Shown here: in pieces, positions 47,958-60,822 of the stretch
Layout: each line of letters starts with the position of its first letter
Numbering within the stretch: position 1 is the stretch's first letter
Assembly: GCA_950295325.1 (NCBI GenBank)
Contig: OX485803.1
Span: forward strand, 49,431,554 to 49,495,553
Length of the DNA: 64,000 bases
DNA from: Polytrichum commune
Lineage: Eukaryota; Streptophyta; Polytrichopsida; Polytrichales; Polytrichaceae
Direction: 5' to 3'
Program-made: the position numbers and the translations under genes
The notes under the pieces: generated by a model
Told to the model about the DNA's origin: nothing
The model's input: the letters and a program-made list of their open reading frames with translations, nothing else
Database searches by the model: none

Positions 47958-48280
47958 TTCATATGTCCACCCAAAAACTACCCTAGTAACTTAATTAGTA
48001 CTGATGTCCTACCAGCAGAAACGACGAGGCCCCATGGCCCTCTTTTGGCAAAAGCACGTTCAGTCTTGGCAATTATCGATTGCTTTGGATGGGTATCTGG
48101 TTTGGGATGCTGGAATATGCTGTGGGTGTGGGTGGACACTGTACCCTGCATGCTCCTGGGGAGGGGAGGTCCAGCTGTCCCTCCACCTATGCAAAATTAG
48201 ACCCCCCCCTGACCTCGTGGCAGCCAATGTGGTGAGAGAAGCAGATCAGAATTTAAAGAACTTAAAGTTTACCCAATAAG

Positions 48281-48505
48281 TACACAAAAGATGATATTTA
48301 GTGTCACTTATTTTTTGGAATTAGGCAATGCTACATCTACTTACTTTATATCTCGTATTTTACCAACAAGTGTATAATCGGTTGTTTGGACACAACAGAA
48401 TATTAACAAATTTACTTGGTGGAAAATTACACCAATAGTAAAAAGATATAGCATTTGTGTGAATTCAAATAGTAAGTGACACTGAATATCATGTGTAGTG
48501 TAGTG
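48281..48505. mobile_element. MITE family M1, copy d
   Basis: The left end reads TACACAAAAGATGATATTTA then GTGTCACTTATTTTTTGGAA. The right end is its inverse (TTCAAATAGTAAGTGACACT then GAATATCATGTGTAGTG). The interior holds the CGTATTTTACCAACAA and TTTACTTGGTGGAAAATTAC blocks shared with the copies at 1690 and 45723. Confidence 0.78.
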
Positions 48506-48509
48506 TTCA

Positions 48510-49474
48510 CCAATGACAACACAACATTATTCAACTTCATGGTTGTGTTTCATTCTATATTTAGCATTTGATATGGACCTCCACTATCTTACCTTGATGG
48601 GAAGAAATGTAGAAAATATGAAGAAATTGACGTTGTTGCGAATAATGAATAATGCCGATATGAATAGTAAGAATATTGTTAAGAATGTCAATATTTTCAA
48701 TGATAATGTTGTTGTGAATGATATTGAGATGAATGATGGTTCCTATGAATAATGTTGGGATGAGTAATAATTCTTGTGAATAACATTTGCCGCCTGGAGT
48801 ATACCTCCAACCAAATTTCCAAGTGTTAACTTGAATGTATATGAATAGTACATGCATATTCTTACTTTGTTTGGGGGCCCCACATAATATATTGACATAT
48901 TCTAGGGTCATGGAACTAACTCACACAACTGAATAAGCCAATATCATTTGCTGCCTTCGTTGACATGATTGAAGACCGATGACTGGAAGCATATCACCTA
49001 ACTTTAATCAAGTTAAGCTCAAACCCCTCACTTACTTTACCGACTACCGCATCAGCATACATGCAAACCCACCTACCACATGATAAGTTAAACGACAAGT
49101 TTTATGATAGTGCGAGTGTCCACATTGTGGATAACGATTCCTCACCACCTAACCCATGCAACCACAAAAGGGTTCAGTGGTTCCTGTGAAACCATGACTA
49201 CATGAATCAACATGTGGTTCAATATGTCATTCAACAATACTGAAGTCATGACTTAACTTAGTGCAGAGTAGCTTGGCAGTGTCGACGAATTTATTGAAGT
49301 TCTACACTAAATATGATATTTAGTGTCATATGGCATTTATGTCTCCATGGTAACTTTTTGGATGACACTTCTTATGGATAAGCGAACAAATGTTGTCATG
49401 GATGGTGGATGAGTGCATCCATTGGCCAAAACTCTACCTTCTCTTGTCCGCAACTTGTGATGAAATATTGTCAT
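48510..49474. other. Non-coding; one short palindrome
   Basis: 49311-49336 contains ACACTAAATATGATATTTAG, then TGTCAT, an M1-end-like palindrome without the rest of the element. Otherwise nothing is recognised; the open frame 48561-48911 has no known domain. Confidence 0.45.
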
Positions 49475-49990
49475 GGATATTTAAATTTGGATGAAGAATC
49501 ACTTGGTAAGTGACAGTAATTGCAACACTGTAAATCTATAATCATCCAAATTTTCTAAAAGGAATGACAAATAAAGTTGGGTTAACATCCAGCATTGGTG
49601 ACACTACATCGCAGTTTACAATTAGTATTGAGCAAGACAACTAGAATTGGCGACACTAAATATCATAAGTAGTATAGTTCTTTACTGAGTTACACCAAAC
49701 GTAACCTTAAGAAACGTGGACAAGCTGGACATCAAACACACAAACACGTGTTACAATGAGATTGGTCTGTATCAATTTGCTCAAAATGTTGACAGACAAC
49801 CCATTAAGCTACGGTGATTAAGTGACACTGTTATTTGGGAGCTGAAAAGAATCTTCACTTTGAACTCGTATAACTTTGGCATCTTAACTCTGATGATTCT
49901 GATGAAACTTCGTGATTCAAGAACTCAGATCCAACGGCCAATTTATATGTTTCTGGAACTGGAAGTGCCAATAATAGAGTCCACATATCT
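49475..49990. repeat. R1 copy 3 followed by an R2 copy
   Basis: 49475-49690 matches R1 at 1-185 and 5960-6545 and is uninterrupted at the point where 6124-6481 is inserted. 49730-49990 matches R2 (CAATGAGATTGG, a CTTCACTTTGAACTCGTATA block, GGAACTGGAAGTGCC). Confidence 0.68.
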
Positions 49991-49999
49991 TAATCTATC

Positions 50000-51399
50000 C
50001 CAAAGCCATGGTGTTTACAACCTTGAAGATGAGAGGATCTGCGTCCACACTGTTTCGAGCAGGGAAATAGCATAGGTGATCAGAATGGTAACTTGTGATT
50101 AGACTGTAGTTTTAGTGTGATCACGTTCAACCTACCTTCCATCGCCAAGTCAACAGCGTTTTGGTAAACATTAGTGTTGACATAAAATGTCTGACAGTGC
50201 TGTGATCATCGCTTCCCCTGGCCAAGAAGATGATTACATGGTAAGTTAGTTAGATTCAGAGGTCGGAGAACTGAACCTGTGATCGGATCTTGAGTTTCCA
50301 ATCTCTTCTCCCCTAGTAGCATTTTGGAAGTTTCATTCAGGGTAAGTATTGATCTTCACCATTTAAACCTGAATGTGAGCATCAACCGAGGAGTTTGGTC
50401 TTTAGGTTTGAGCTCTGAAACCCCCTAAATGACACATACTGGTATTCGGTTCACATAGTTACTAGACTGTGATCAAAGTTATTAACCTGCAGTGCTTAAC
50501 CTAATTTACCCTCGTTGGTTCCCTGAAAGGTGCGTCACCACAATCAAGGCGTCTGGAAAAGTGTGGACACGAAAATGCAGGAGTAATAAGTTAAGTGATT
50601 GGCATCTGCTCACTTGATTCACCAGTCAACTACCACTTATTCACCAGTCTTTGGGGTTGCCACACACAACTTGAGCTCAATCACAAGCTTGCAACTTTGG
50701 TGGGCCAAGCTAAAAGAATATGGACCTAGCTTCCATGTGCGTAAGGTTAAGATGGTGGAGCTTTGTCTCAAGGTTCACTATCTTGTACCTAGTACGACAC
50801 TGCTCCAAACGACACATGGTCCCAATTTACGACATGCTTGTCAAAATGTGCCACGCTTCAACTTCATTTTATAAAGTTAAACCAATGGACAAAAAGAATA
50901 ATAGCCATTATAGCTCTTGCACCATTTTGGGGCACATGTAATTAAGCAGGATCCAAATTCTTTTACGGTTGACCCTTTACCAAACTTGCAAGCATGGGGT
51001 TGAGCTCAAGCTGCAAGGTATGTGGGTACTGTTATTTGAGTACTTTCTTGGCCGAACCCTTATACTTGATTGGTGTGTGGTTCAGCGAGGGTCAAAGAAC
51101 AAACAGCATAAACACACATGCTCCCTCCAACAAGATTGAATTATTACCGTCTTCAACTACTCCACACCATTGGGAGAACCTATGCATTGTATATTCAGTG
51201 AAGAAATCAACAAACATGCACTCCCGCACATCAGAACCCAACCAGAGGAGGTCCGATTTTCAAGCCAAGTCTTGCTAATGCTAATACGGGTTCCCCTTGT
51301 GATACATCTAATCAATTTGTAGAAGTTGGAGATCAGAGAAAGCGAAGCATTTTCTGGGCCTTCAATTCACCAGCCTTTCCCCAGTGTGTCTGTCGCTCT
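50000..51399. other. Non-coding stretch, nothing recognised
   Basis: Open frames at 50599-50874 and 50994-51278 lack recognisable domains and sit in ordinary AT-rich sequence. Confidence 0.4.
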
Positions 51400-52260
51400 G
51401 TCTGTCTGTTTCTCTGTCTGGCTTGTTCCGCCGACCAGGGGCTCATCCACTACCACTATTACTCCTACCAGTAGAGGAGGTTGCAAAGTGGCGACTGGTG
51501 GAGACAGTGTAGAAAGGAGGTGTAGAGTGTATGTAGTGTGGGGTGTCTGTTGGGAGTGGAGTGCGGTAGGACCTGGTAAGGCTTCGGGTACGGAATGCGA
51601 AATGTGGTACTTTCCGGACGCCCTCTTGTCCCTCCCCAAGCCAAAGGCTGCGAGCTGCCCGCTACACGTGGCCCACGGCTCATCAGTCCTCGATCATACA
51701 GCCTGCGCTCGCTCCGGCTGCCATTGTAATAAGTGCCTCGTACTTGCTCACATTAAGTTATACTCGTGTAGCGGCGACCAAAAGGAGCCGGAGGAGGATG
51801 AGCCCAGTCATCTGCTAGAGGACGGGTGGGCCTGCGCGCCGCTGCGCTCGCCAGTTCCCCACCGCTGCTGCTACGTTGTTGGGTGATTAGTCCTGCACAC
51901 TCCGCACCTGCGACACTCTCTCACTCTTTCTCTTGTGCCTTTCTGCAAAGCTTTCCACCTGTGGCCCACAACAGGCTTTGGCTACGGCACCTCCATCTGC
52001 GGCTCCCTGCAACCACATCATCGCATTCAACGGCGACAGCCGGCCGCTCGCTTACTTGCTGATGATGAGCCGGTTGAGTTTGAGAGATGACCGTTTTCCA
52101 GGAATCTGTGGAATATATATACCTCAAATTATCAAAGGAAAACCGGAACATCACATCATGTCACCGGTTGGACATGGAAACGCTAGGATGTCGACCGATC
52201 GTGCCCAAAAATCTCCCCGGCCACTGCACCATCTCCTTCAACCAAGAGTGAGTATGTCGT
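51400..52260. other. GC-rich island, unassigned
   Basis: This is the most GC- and CpG-rich stretch outside the genes. It has overlapping open frames on both strands (plus 51326-51886, 186 codons; plus 51933-52283; minus 51921-52154). The plus 186-codon frame is rich in Cys, Ser and Pro, with no domain I know. It could be a promoter and first exon of a gene whose other exons I cannot find, or inserted foreign or transposon sequence. No function is assigned. Confidence 0.35.
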
Positions 52261-53973
52261 GTTCGTGTGCTCGTAACTTGTGAGGTAGAGTGACCAACAT
52301 TGGACATCATGTAAGTATAATACAAATTTTTGAGGTCACTTAGCCCTAGCTTTTAAAATCCATCCCTAGACCCCCCCCCCCTCCCCCACTTTTTCCATTG
52401 TAAACGGTTCCCAAAATTGTCTTGATACTCATCCAAAATCGTTCTCATTTTTCGTTCCAAACCCAACCCCATCTCTTGTGCAAACCATCCCTGTATGAGA
52501 ACCAACTTTCCACCCAATAAAAAATTGAGCCTTTGTAACTTTTGCATGTGGAATCTTAATAGATGCATAGAAGGAAGCCACTGCTTTCCCTATGTTCCAA
52601 CGCTTGCCCAAATTCAATTCCACTTTTGCTCAAAACCAACCCCCCATTCTCCTGAAATCACCCCCACTTCGCACTAGAGATGTTCAAATGAATTAAGGTG
52701 TGTTCCGATACGGGATTAGGACGTGTGCATAGGTGTTGCTTTTGGGTGGGATGTTGGATACAACACCCTCTACCTTGAACATTTCATTACGATGACATAT
52801 ATATCATGCCACCAAAACGAGTTATATGGTTGTATTCTCAAATTAAGATACAAAAAGGTCAACTAAGAATAAATATACTTGGATTTCTAGCCATTAAGAT
52901 CATTTTTGATGTGTGGATCCTTGGGGAGCACACCCCACATGTTGTTAAGGTAGTCAATGACATAGTTGCACTATTGTAAGGGTGGATATGAGATTTTATA
53001 AGTCAACTACTAATCGTAGTATACATGACATTATTTAATAGAACATGAAACATGAATAGAGTTATCAATGAGAAAAAATGATATATAAATTAAAGAAACC
53101 CATGACACCATGACACTATGATGTAGAATTTACCCCGAATGTGCCGATATCTTACATTTTTTATTTTCTTTTTCTTTTTCTTTCTTCCGAATGTCAAACA
53201 CAAAACGGGAAAGACACAGGGCAAACCCTTCAAATAAGCCAATTAAGCCAAGCCTGAAAGACAACTACATCATCATTGTCCTTATCTAGGTAAAATGCCA
53301 CAACACTGTTATTAACCACTCCGGCAAAGCATGTGTCTTGACACTAATCAATCTTGAACACCTAATGAATTAGGACAATTGATTTTAATGTGTTCCTCAT
53401 CAATAACAAGTTTATTTGAGAATATGTGTATGAGTGTGTGTTGTCTTGATCCTGTTTTTCAGGCATACATACCAAAGAATGAATAAGCCAATGACTAAAT
53501 GGTTAATGCATCCACTCCACTAGAACAATTGACTAGATTTGAACTTAGGAGATATCACCAAGTTAGTTGAATCCAAGAGCAAGACACTTCATGTATCAAT
53601 ATATGAAATCTTTATCTTGTTTGTAAGTACAGGACAACAAATTATGCTAAATGAAAATTGTATACAAATTCAAATGATACAATAATATAAAGGAAATTGA
53701 AAGTCAACATATCCAAAAGGAATGTAAGGGAACACAATCTAACCAATTGGGCTCCGACATATGATTGTGGGGGCGTGCATGTATGTAGTGAGCAAGCATG
53801 TGTAGAGGGTCCTATCAAAGAGGGTCCTTGGCATTCGAAGGTTTTTAATTCCATCTTGAAGCCTTAAATTACACAATTCTATTTAGCTATTAGCAAAGAC
53901 ACCAATTCTAATGACTTAGACTATTCTCCAATTCTTAATTGCAAGGCCACAATTTATTTTGTAAGTGAAATAT
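52261..53973. other. Non-coding stretch with a C run
   Basis: A C-rich run lies at about 52371-52386. No gene or clear transposon end is recognised; 53160-53190 is a CTTTTT-rich tract. Confidence 0.4.
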
Positions 53974-53982
53974 GCTTGTTTA

Positions 53983-54392
53983 CCCGGGGGGTGCACTCCA
54001 TTGTCAAGTTGAACACCACGTGTGATAAAAAAATCTACTTTTTACACAAAGAATCACCAAAATGGGACAAAATTTAATCAATTTTATTTCACGAGTAGAT
54101 ACACACAATATCTATTACATAGTAAAAATTGGTAACCAAATTTGATGATTTGTTTTTTTTAAAATAAAACATACGGTTTCTAACTAGAATGACGTAGAAT
54201 TGAACTAAAACAATTACTACAAGAAATGAAGATGACTAAAAATTTCAGAAAAATACACAAAAGATAAATTATAAATGGCTATGTATATGTAGAAAAAAAT
54301 CATAATTTTTAAAAGTGTCTATGGCACATAATATAGGGTAACAAGCTTTTATCACACGTGGTTTTGAAACGTAAGGGGTGTTATCACCCCGA
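53983..54392. mobile_element. MULE-like TIR element family M3, copy b, 410 bp
   Basis: The left end, CCCGGGGGGTGCACTCC..., and the inverted right end, TCGGGGTGATAACACCCC..., are diverged at the tips but share an inner ACCACGTGTGATAAAA block exactly. The flanks are 9-bp direct repeats with one mismatch: GCTTGTTTA at 53974-53982 and GCTTGCTTA at 54393-54401. A 9-bp duplication with long inverted ends is the MULE pattern. Non-coding interior. Confidence 0.78.
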
Positions 54393-54401
54393 GCTTGCTT
54401 A

Positions 54402-55849
54402 TCATCTTGTTGTAATGCTTCATTTGGTTTGATTTCATGATTTTTACTTGAAGCATATTGTATATGTATTTTTTAAAGTAATTATGAAGACATCATCAAT
54501 TATTAACACATCTATGTTGTCAGCTGCCAACAATGTGATATTACAATGGCGCCAACATTGATAACCTTTGTTTTTAAGATCCAAGATTTCTAGCAAGTCC
54601 ATCACCCCCACAGAACCTCCCTATCTATGTTGTGACTATGGCTTCCGTTCTTGCTACTCAATCTTCCCCTTCTTCAACCCATAGAAAAGCTAGATATTAT
54701 GATCAACGACTTTTGAATTTCGTAGAGTTAGAGGCTAAGTTATGTTCATCATTCATCTCTACAAGTTATAATGATGGTTAGTTTTTTGTTAGCACATGTT
54801 CAACTGTCATAATGGAAGGTTTCATTATTGGTATCATTTCTTTAATATACATTCACTATTGCTATACCTTGGAGCTACATATGTTTTGTGTCCAACTCTA
54901 TCTTCTTTGCACTCTCTTTATTTGTGTTGTATCATTGACCTATTTCAACATTAAGTATCCTATGCAACATGTTTTGTTTCATTTTTTTATTTGTTCACAC
55001 TATGAATGTCAATGATAATCATTATCTTCACTTCAAGTTTGCCCATTTCACTATCATAGGGCATACAATACAACTATGCAAATTTGTAAATGATAAATAT
55101 ATATATATATATGCCCATAGTTGTGTACATATTGTTCTTTTCTTCTTGTTCACTACTATTTAGGCCTTCTCACCGATCACAAGTTACCACTCATCGCTCA
55201 CCACTCATGGCACACCGCTCACAAGATAGCACTCCCCTTTTGAAAATTAGTATGCCTTATAATTCATTCTAATAGCCCCCCCCCCCCCCCCAAGGCAATG
55301 TATTGCTATCTATTTGACAAGTAGATTTATTTCCTTGTAATGAGCACATGCCTAGTGATGATGAAGCTCACCACCAAAATCTACCTTCAAGAAAGACATC
55401 CATCACCTTGAGATGATGGACACCAATAATACGTCCTAATTCTTAGTGATTTGGCATAATAAGCATCCCAAGTTCAACTACTTTGTATTTCAAATTTTGA
55501 TGTTTGCTCTTTCTATTCTTGGACTTAGAAGTTGAAATTAGGCTCTTTGGATTCACATTTCTCAAAAGCTTTAATTTTGTACCTTACCCACAACTAGAAG
55601 TGAAAGAACGAGAAAATAGTGAGTGAGTGGTTGAAGATTCAAGTGTAAGTAGGGTTGCACATTTTTTTTCTTGCGTGATGGTGTACAATGTGGATCACAC
55701 TATAGGTTTACCCATCGTAAGTTGCAATATACATTTTTTTAACATTATTTACCATAATCAATATAACAAATTGTGTTATGTTAATATGAAATTTTATCTA
55801 GGTAAAACATTATAGCATCCCGTAGTTCCAATCAATAACACACACTACT
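54402..55849. other. Non-coding with simple repeats
   Basis: Contains an (AT)n run at about 55096-55112, short CGCTCACCACTCA-like imperfect repeats at 55165-55235 and a run of seventeen C at 55276-55292. Open frames here are short and AT-driven. Part of it may be the eroded upstream portion of the LINE that follows. Confidence 0.4.
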
Positions 55850-55899
55850 TACCATAATCAACCCCTTATACATACTCAAGAATCTCACTATTCGCCACT

Positions 55900-58800
55900 C
55901 TCAATTGGCAACACCACTACCACAACACCTTGAGCAAAGTCAAAGACAATTGCGCTACCCTTAAAGCATCCCACGCATCCCATGCATCCCCCCAAAGAAA
56001 ACTTCACATGCTCTACACAATCATACTCCTTCCACATAGCCCTTTTCTCCATTCCTTAAAGAAATGCGCTAGACCGGAACTAGACCAATGCCTCATCAAG
56101 CTATCCAAGCAAATATGCCAAGTTTTAAATAGCACTCCCAATGTCATCTCCCAATTACCCCAAAACCTATACGGAATAGGAATCACCTCACTTAAAGTCT
56201 CTTACACCCAAAGCCTAGAGACTCAATATACCAAAACACTCAACAATAATGGCCATCTTGGTGTCACTTGCAGAGGCCTACTATCCCAATTAACCGACTC
56301 TAGAAGACTTTTCACATTTTATGTTCCACTAATAAGGTAGAAATATCATAACCCGTTGACCACCTTCTAGCTGTGCACTAGACCGTCGTCATAATGGTGA
56401 AGTGCCATTTCTAAAACCGATCATGGCTAGGCGGCAACTTCAATGCATGTACACTTAGTGTAGCCAATGGGAGTCAAGTGTTAATGTACTCATGAGGTAA
56501 TTGATTTAAGCGATGTTCTGTATGGAAATGTGGATTACTGTGTTCGGTGTAGGGAGAATCTAGTGAACGAGTAGGGGGTTGGACAACTTTCCACTTTGAA
56601 AAATTGTAGCATTTTTTTGTATAAGACAAAAAAATATGAAACAACTTGCATTCTTCATGAATCCTTCTCGTCTATCTTGGAAAATTATCTCATGATTGTT
56701 AGACCAAATCTTCAATGAGAATCACCTTATTTTCACGGGTTATGGTATTTCTACCTTATATACACCCTCCCCCTTCAAGAAAGCCTACAAATACTACACT
56801 CCATGGAAATCCTAGTCCATGCCCCACTTGCCCCACCATTTCAACCCTTCCCCATGACCCTCCAACAAAAGTATAAAACATGGATGGGTCCATCTTTGGG
56901 AAGACAAATATACTTGAGCCGGATATGAAGTACACACTAAGTACACACTCCATACAACAACATATGACTTGTCCTCCGCCTACTAGGATGACAAAATATC
57001 TTTAGAGCAAAACTTATGGCACTACACAAAGCCACCACATTACTACACCCCCACCTCACCACCTATATCTTTACCACATGGGGTGCACTCATTGTTAGAA
57101 CCGGGAACCACGTGCGTGCATGACCTTGAAATTAATCCCCCTAATATATAAGTTTTTTCCCCTCTTAAAAGTGATATACGTAGAATATGTAGCTAGGAAG
57201 TCCCCTCGAATACATACACAAGTGAGACATAAATAAAGAAATCATATAGACCCCAATCATATGTATACGCCAGAAAGGTCATATGGAAAATATGGCTAGA
57301 ATACTCTTTGCAAGACATATATATTTATCATCGATGAAATCATTGAACACGCGGTCATCCATTGGATGTAACTCATACACATTTGTTTCTACAATATAAG
57401 TCATTGTAACCAATGCAATAGTGGTTTCTAACTCTAACTTCAAATGATTTGTCAAATTGTAAGTCCATATTGATTCATTCTTATTTTGATACCAACATAA
57501 CCTTATTTCCATTTTGGAAGGCCAGTTCTAGAAGTCAATTAGTTGTCGATACTCGATCCCTATGTTGCCAATTTTGTGGCGCATCCTATAGACCCTTTCT
57601 AAATATAAAATCTTGGTGGTCAATATTTTAGCCAACTTGTTTTTTTATCCATCTTTTCTTCACTCCTTCGACTATCGCTTGAGAGACAAATGACACTGTA
57701 GGATCACATCTCAACTTCAATGAGTAATCCCTATCCCCAACTCTAGATAGTTGAACTTTAGATTTGACATACAACATACCTACTTGATTGTAGTGAACCT
57801 ATCCTTGGACAATGTGGGAGTACCATTCAACTCGCATAGTGGATGACATACTCATTTGGACCTCTTGTAGATTACCATATTCATTATAATTGACTATGGG
57901 CCTAAAGGTAGAATTGCAAGAAGTATATGAATAATATGCCTAATATATTTACAAAGCTAGAATAAATAATACCCATACCTTTAGTATATTTTGTACCCCT
58001 AGGCACAATTAATATCCCTTTTGGGCACCCACGTGGGTCCATACTTTTAATAATGAGTGCATCCCCGGGGATCTTTACCAACAACCTTGTCTCAATATAC
58101 TTCTTAAGGAACTACACACATTCCCATAGCCCACAAACACCACCCTCGCAAATTTCTTCTAATCAATATCCTCCGACAAGTACAATATTGCCCCCACTTG
58201 ATACATTTGGTCCGCTCACACACCGGCATCCAAGACAACGATGTGGCAGGTAACCTTGCCAAGTGTGGCCCATGCTCCCTCTAATGCACCTGATGGAAAT
58301 GTCTTCCATCTTTATCACCCTAACCCCATTACACATGTGCATAGTCAAGACTTTTGGGAAGGCCCCCATATGGAACCTTAACACACAACTTCCCTCTTTT
58401 AAAAAACTACATTTCACTCAAGATGTCACCCCTCTCCACCCTACCCTCCACAAATGGATCAACAACACCTCGTTAGACCACAACCTCTCCAACACTTTTT
58501 GGGACGACTCCACCATCCCATACTCTCACATCACCCAAACACTCAAATTCAGCAACACTCAATACATGGGAAACTACTACGAACGCCTATTATGGCCCAA
58601 AAATATTCCTTCCCCCATTTTGCTCACCGTGCCCTCCCGTAGGGCCACATATCGACACTTGGTCCCATGTCTCGGCCAACTGCAATCACCCTATCTTCAA
58701 AGGTCTTCACAAGGATAGAAATAATAAAGGCTTTGAACACATGTGACAGTTCCTACTCCCCCATCATTACACTAGATGGAAAGGCCTCATTAATTGTAAA

Positions 58801-59350
58801 TCCTCCCTTGACACTACAACGACAACACTATCCCACACTAGCTCCTCCTTTGCATATGCATCTCTACCCCATGTATGTGCCCGGGCCACCTTTGACCATA
58901 CATTTTCCTCCTAGAAAACCTCCAAACCCACAATTCATTTCCCACACAACCCACTGCAAACATCAAATTCCATCCCATTAAACTCATTTATTGACATGGC
59001 GATTTCCAAAAAATAGCCATACAACAAAAAATTGACAAGCACACCCCACTCACTCCCACCATCACCACCAGAGGTGGGCTAATTCAACCACTCCTTATCC
59101 TTACAGCTAGCCGCCGAGGAGGAATCCACACCCCCACCTTCATAGTCCCTTACTGATCACTTCAAACTCTCATCTAGATGCTTGAAAATAATGCAAACCT
59201 AGCTACACACCACCGCCATATGCTCCCTCTATGCTATCATTCTTAACAAATGCAAACTTGAAACCCAACCCGCCATCTACCCTATCATTGCTCCTCCCAA
59301 TACCCCCACACTCCCTCCTCCATTACAAAAACTCCGCAGATCTAATTGAT
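55900..59350 (+). mobile_element. Degenerate LINE retrotransposon (RT end, RNase H, C-terminal region)
   Basis: Coding sense is spread over several plus frames with many stops. 55930-56340 resembles the region after the RT palm in LINE ORF2 (LYTIILLPHS, then LPQNLYGIGITSL). Next comes an RNase H domain: AKLMALHKATTLLHPHLTTY, then IFT at 57067, then IFTNNLVSIYFL at 58071, then RSHTGIQDNDVAGNLAK at about 58200-58265. A C-terminal part has NCNHPIFKGLHKDRNN (about 58677-58725) and a weak final domain to about 59345. The RNase H domain is split by the MULE at 57077-58070. No poly(A) tail or target duplication found. RT catalytic motifs lie upstream and are lost. Such RT-RNase H LINEs are known from algae and seed-free plants among others. 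Confidence 0.7.
57077..58070 (-). mobile_element. MULE-like element M3, copy c, carrying coding-like cargo
   Basis: It is flanked by ATCTTTACCA at 57067-57076 and 58071-58080, and its removal restores LINE RNase H continuity. The ends share GGGGTGCACTCATTGTTA (left) and GGGGATGCACTCATTATTA (right, inverted), then CACGTG blocks, like the copies at 47462 and 53983. Between about 57280 and 57900 the minus strand shows long coding-like sense broken by a few stops: one part reads VKSKVQLSRVGDRDYSLKLR, another NESIWTYNLTNHLKLELE. I cannot name the protein. A related fragment lies at 62810-62985 on the plus strand. A captured host gene fragment (Pack-MULE) is the leading explanation; a degenerate element-encoded protein is the alternative. 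Confidence 0.72.
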
Positions 59351-60761
59351 TATGTTTGACATTTGACCCAATAAGTTGCATAGAGTCCACCACCCAGAGT
59401 GGAAGTAACCTACAGACAAAGTGGCTCTGCATTCACGCTTGCCTCCATGGGAGGCCAACGTTTCGATCACATTACCATGATCATTGTATTGACTAAGTTA
59501 CAGCTTGACAAAGAGATAGTTTGCTTCAACAACATATGCCTTTTGAAAGATGTCGAATCCCAATCAATAGATTAGTATAGACCCAATTAACCAACAGTAA
59601 CATTGGTCCTCTGTTGTTCAGATGAACCATGTTTACATGAAACAAAAGTACAGAACTACATCATGTGTCTTTCTTAAGCTTTAATTTGCTTGCCCTAGGT
59701 GATCTACTAAGTTAACCTCTGTCATGGAACTGTGTGAGCATATTGCGAGGTGCTTGATACCAGAGCCGCACAGGAACCCAGACCTATAATTTCCCACCAG
59801 TTGTCCCTACAAAATTTGGAAATGAGGCAGGTGTCAGAATCATTAGATAGTAGTGTTTATTGTTTGTCATTGAAAAATGGAGCAGCATTCCAACCGTCCA
59901 AAAATAAGTGGACATTTCCAAATCGGCCGTAGTGGAACAGTGCTCACTATTTGCCAATGCTGCCATCTTCAACACATTTGGGACATGACTCAAGTCAGTT
60001 ACATATTAATTACCATGCAGTTTTCCAGAGATCTCAAGTTTTTCGTGTTGTGGTGTGGTGTGGTGTGGTGTAGTTGAGGGCGCATTGTCCGACATGCTTA
60101 AATTCGTATTCATGATTCACCTCCTTTCCACTTAATTTGTTTACTTATTCATGGTAAATGAGTATTGATTTGCATGGGCAAAATTGTGTATTTGGATATA
60201 TATATAACAAGTGCATCCAGTGCTATGAGCTCAACATAATTTCGACTCAACGATACAACATGAGTTCAGGAGACTGCAACCTCAGGCTCGAGTGCATTAA
60301 GCTTCTGGAAAATGCTATTCACCATGAGCTCAAAGACTCAACAAGAGCTGGACAATAATACAACCAAAACTGCAGATAAACTCTGCCTGGATGAAATCAT
60401 TCATTGTTGGACCAACTCATGAAACCCCATCTTGGATGACATCCATGCCTCGTATAGAATTTTGGCTTGATTTATTTAGGCTTGATAAGGTTTGTGGCCC
60501 ATGGTATCATGCGAATGGGGCCACGGGCCCTTGTTCATGGAAGGCCTTGGGCCTCAGGCTTTATCTTACATAAAACACATGTGATATCTAAATAAATAAC
60601 CAACATGAGGCAATCCGACGTGAATTTGAGCATGTTGGACCTACTCTGTTCAAGAATCTTCTTGGTGCAGGGTGGGGTTTACTGCCTACCTTGTGGTGGG
60701 TGGGCTCTTGGCTTCTTACCTACTTAGCTAGTTTTTTCCGTCAAATAAAGAGAAGAATTCA
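59351..60761. other. Non-coding stretch with a (TGTGG)n run
   Basis: About five TGTGG units lie at 60047-60071. Other short open frames have no recognisable domain. Confidence 0.4.
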
Positions 60762-60822
60762 CAACGGGAATCGAACCGCCAACCACTCCATTCGGAAATG
60801 GGTACCTCTCCACTATCACCTT
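60762..60822 (-). ncRNA. tRNA-derived sequence, possible SINE head
   Basis: On the minus strand, a box A-like GATAGTGGAGAGG is followed about 35 bp later by a box B GGTTCGATTCCC, the Pol III internal promoter spacing. A full cloverleaf does not form: the acceptor arms do not pair, so it is not a functional tRNA. The unrelated sequence that follows for 100 bp or more fits a SINE body, but no tail or target duplication was found. Confidence 0.4.

Noticed and set aside
51326-51886. 186-codon plus-strand frame as a gene
   Set aside because: It overlaps open frames on the other strand in a GC-rich patch, has no recognisable domain and no clear start context.
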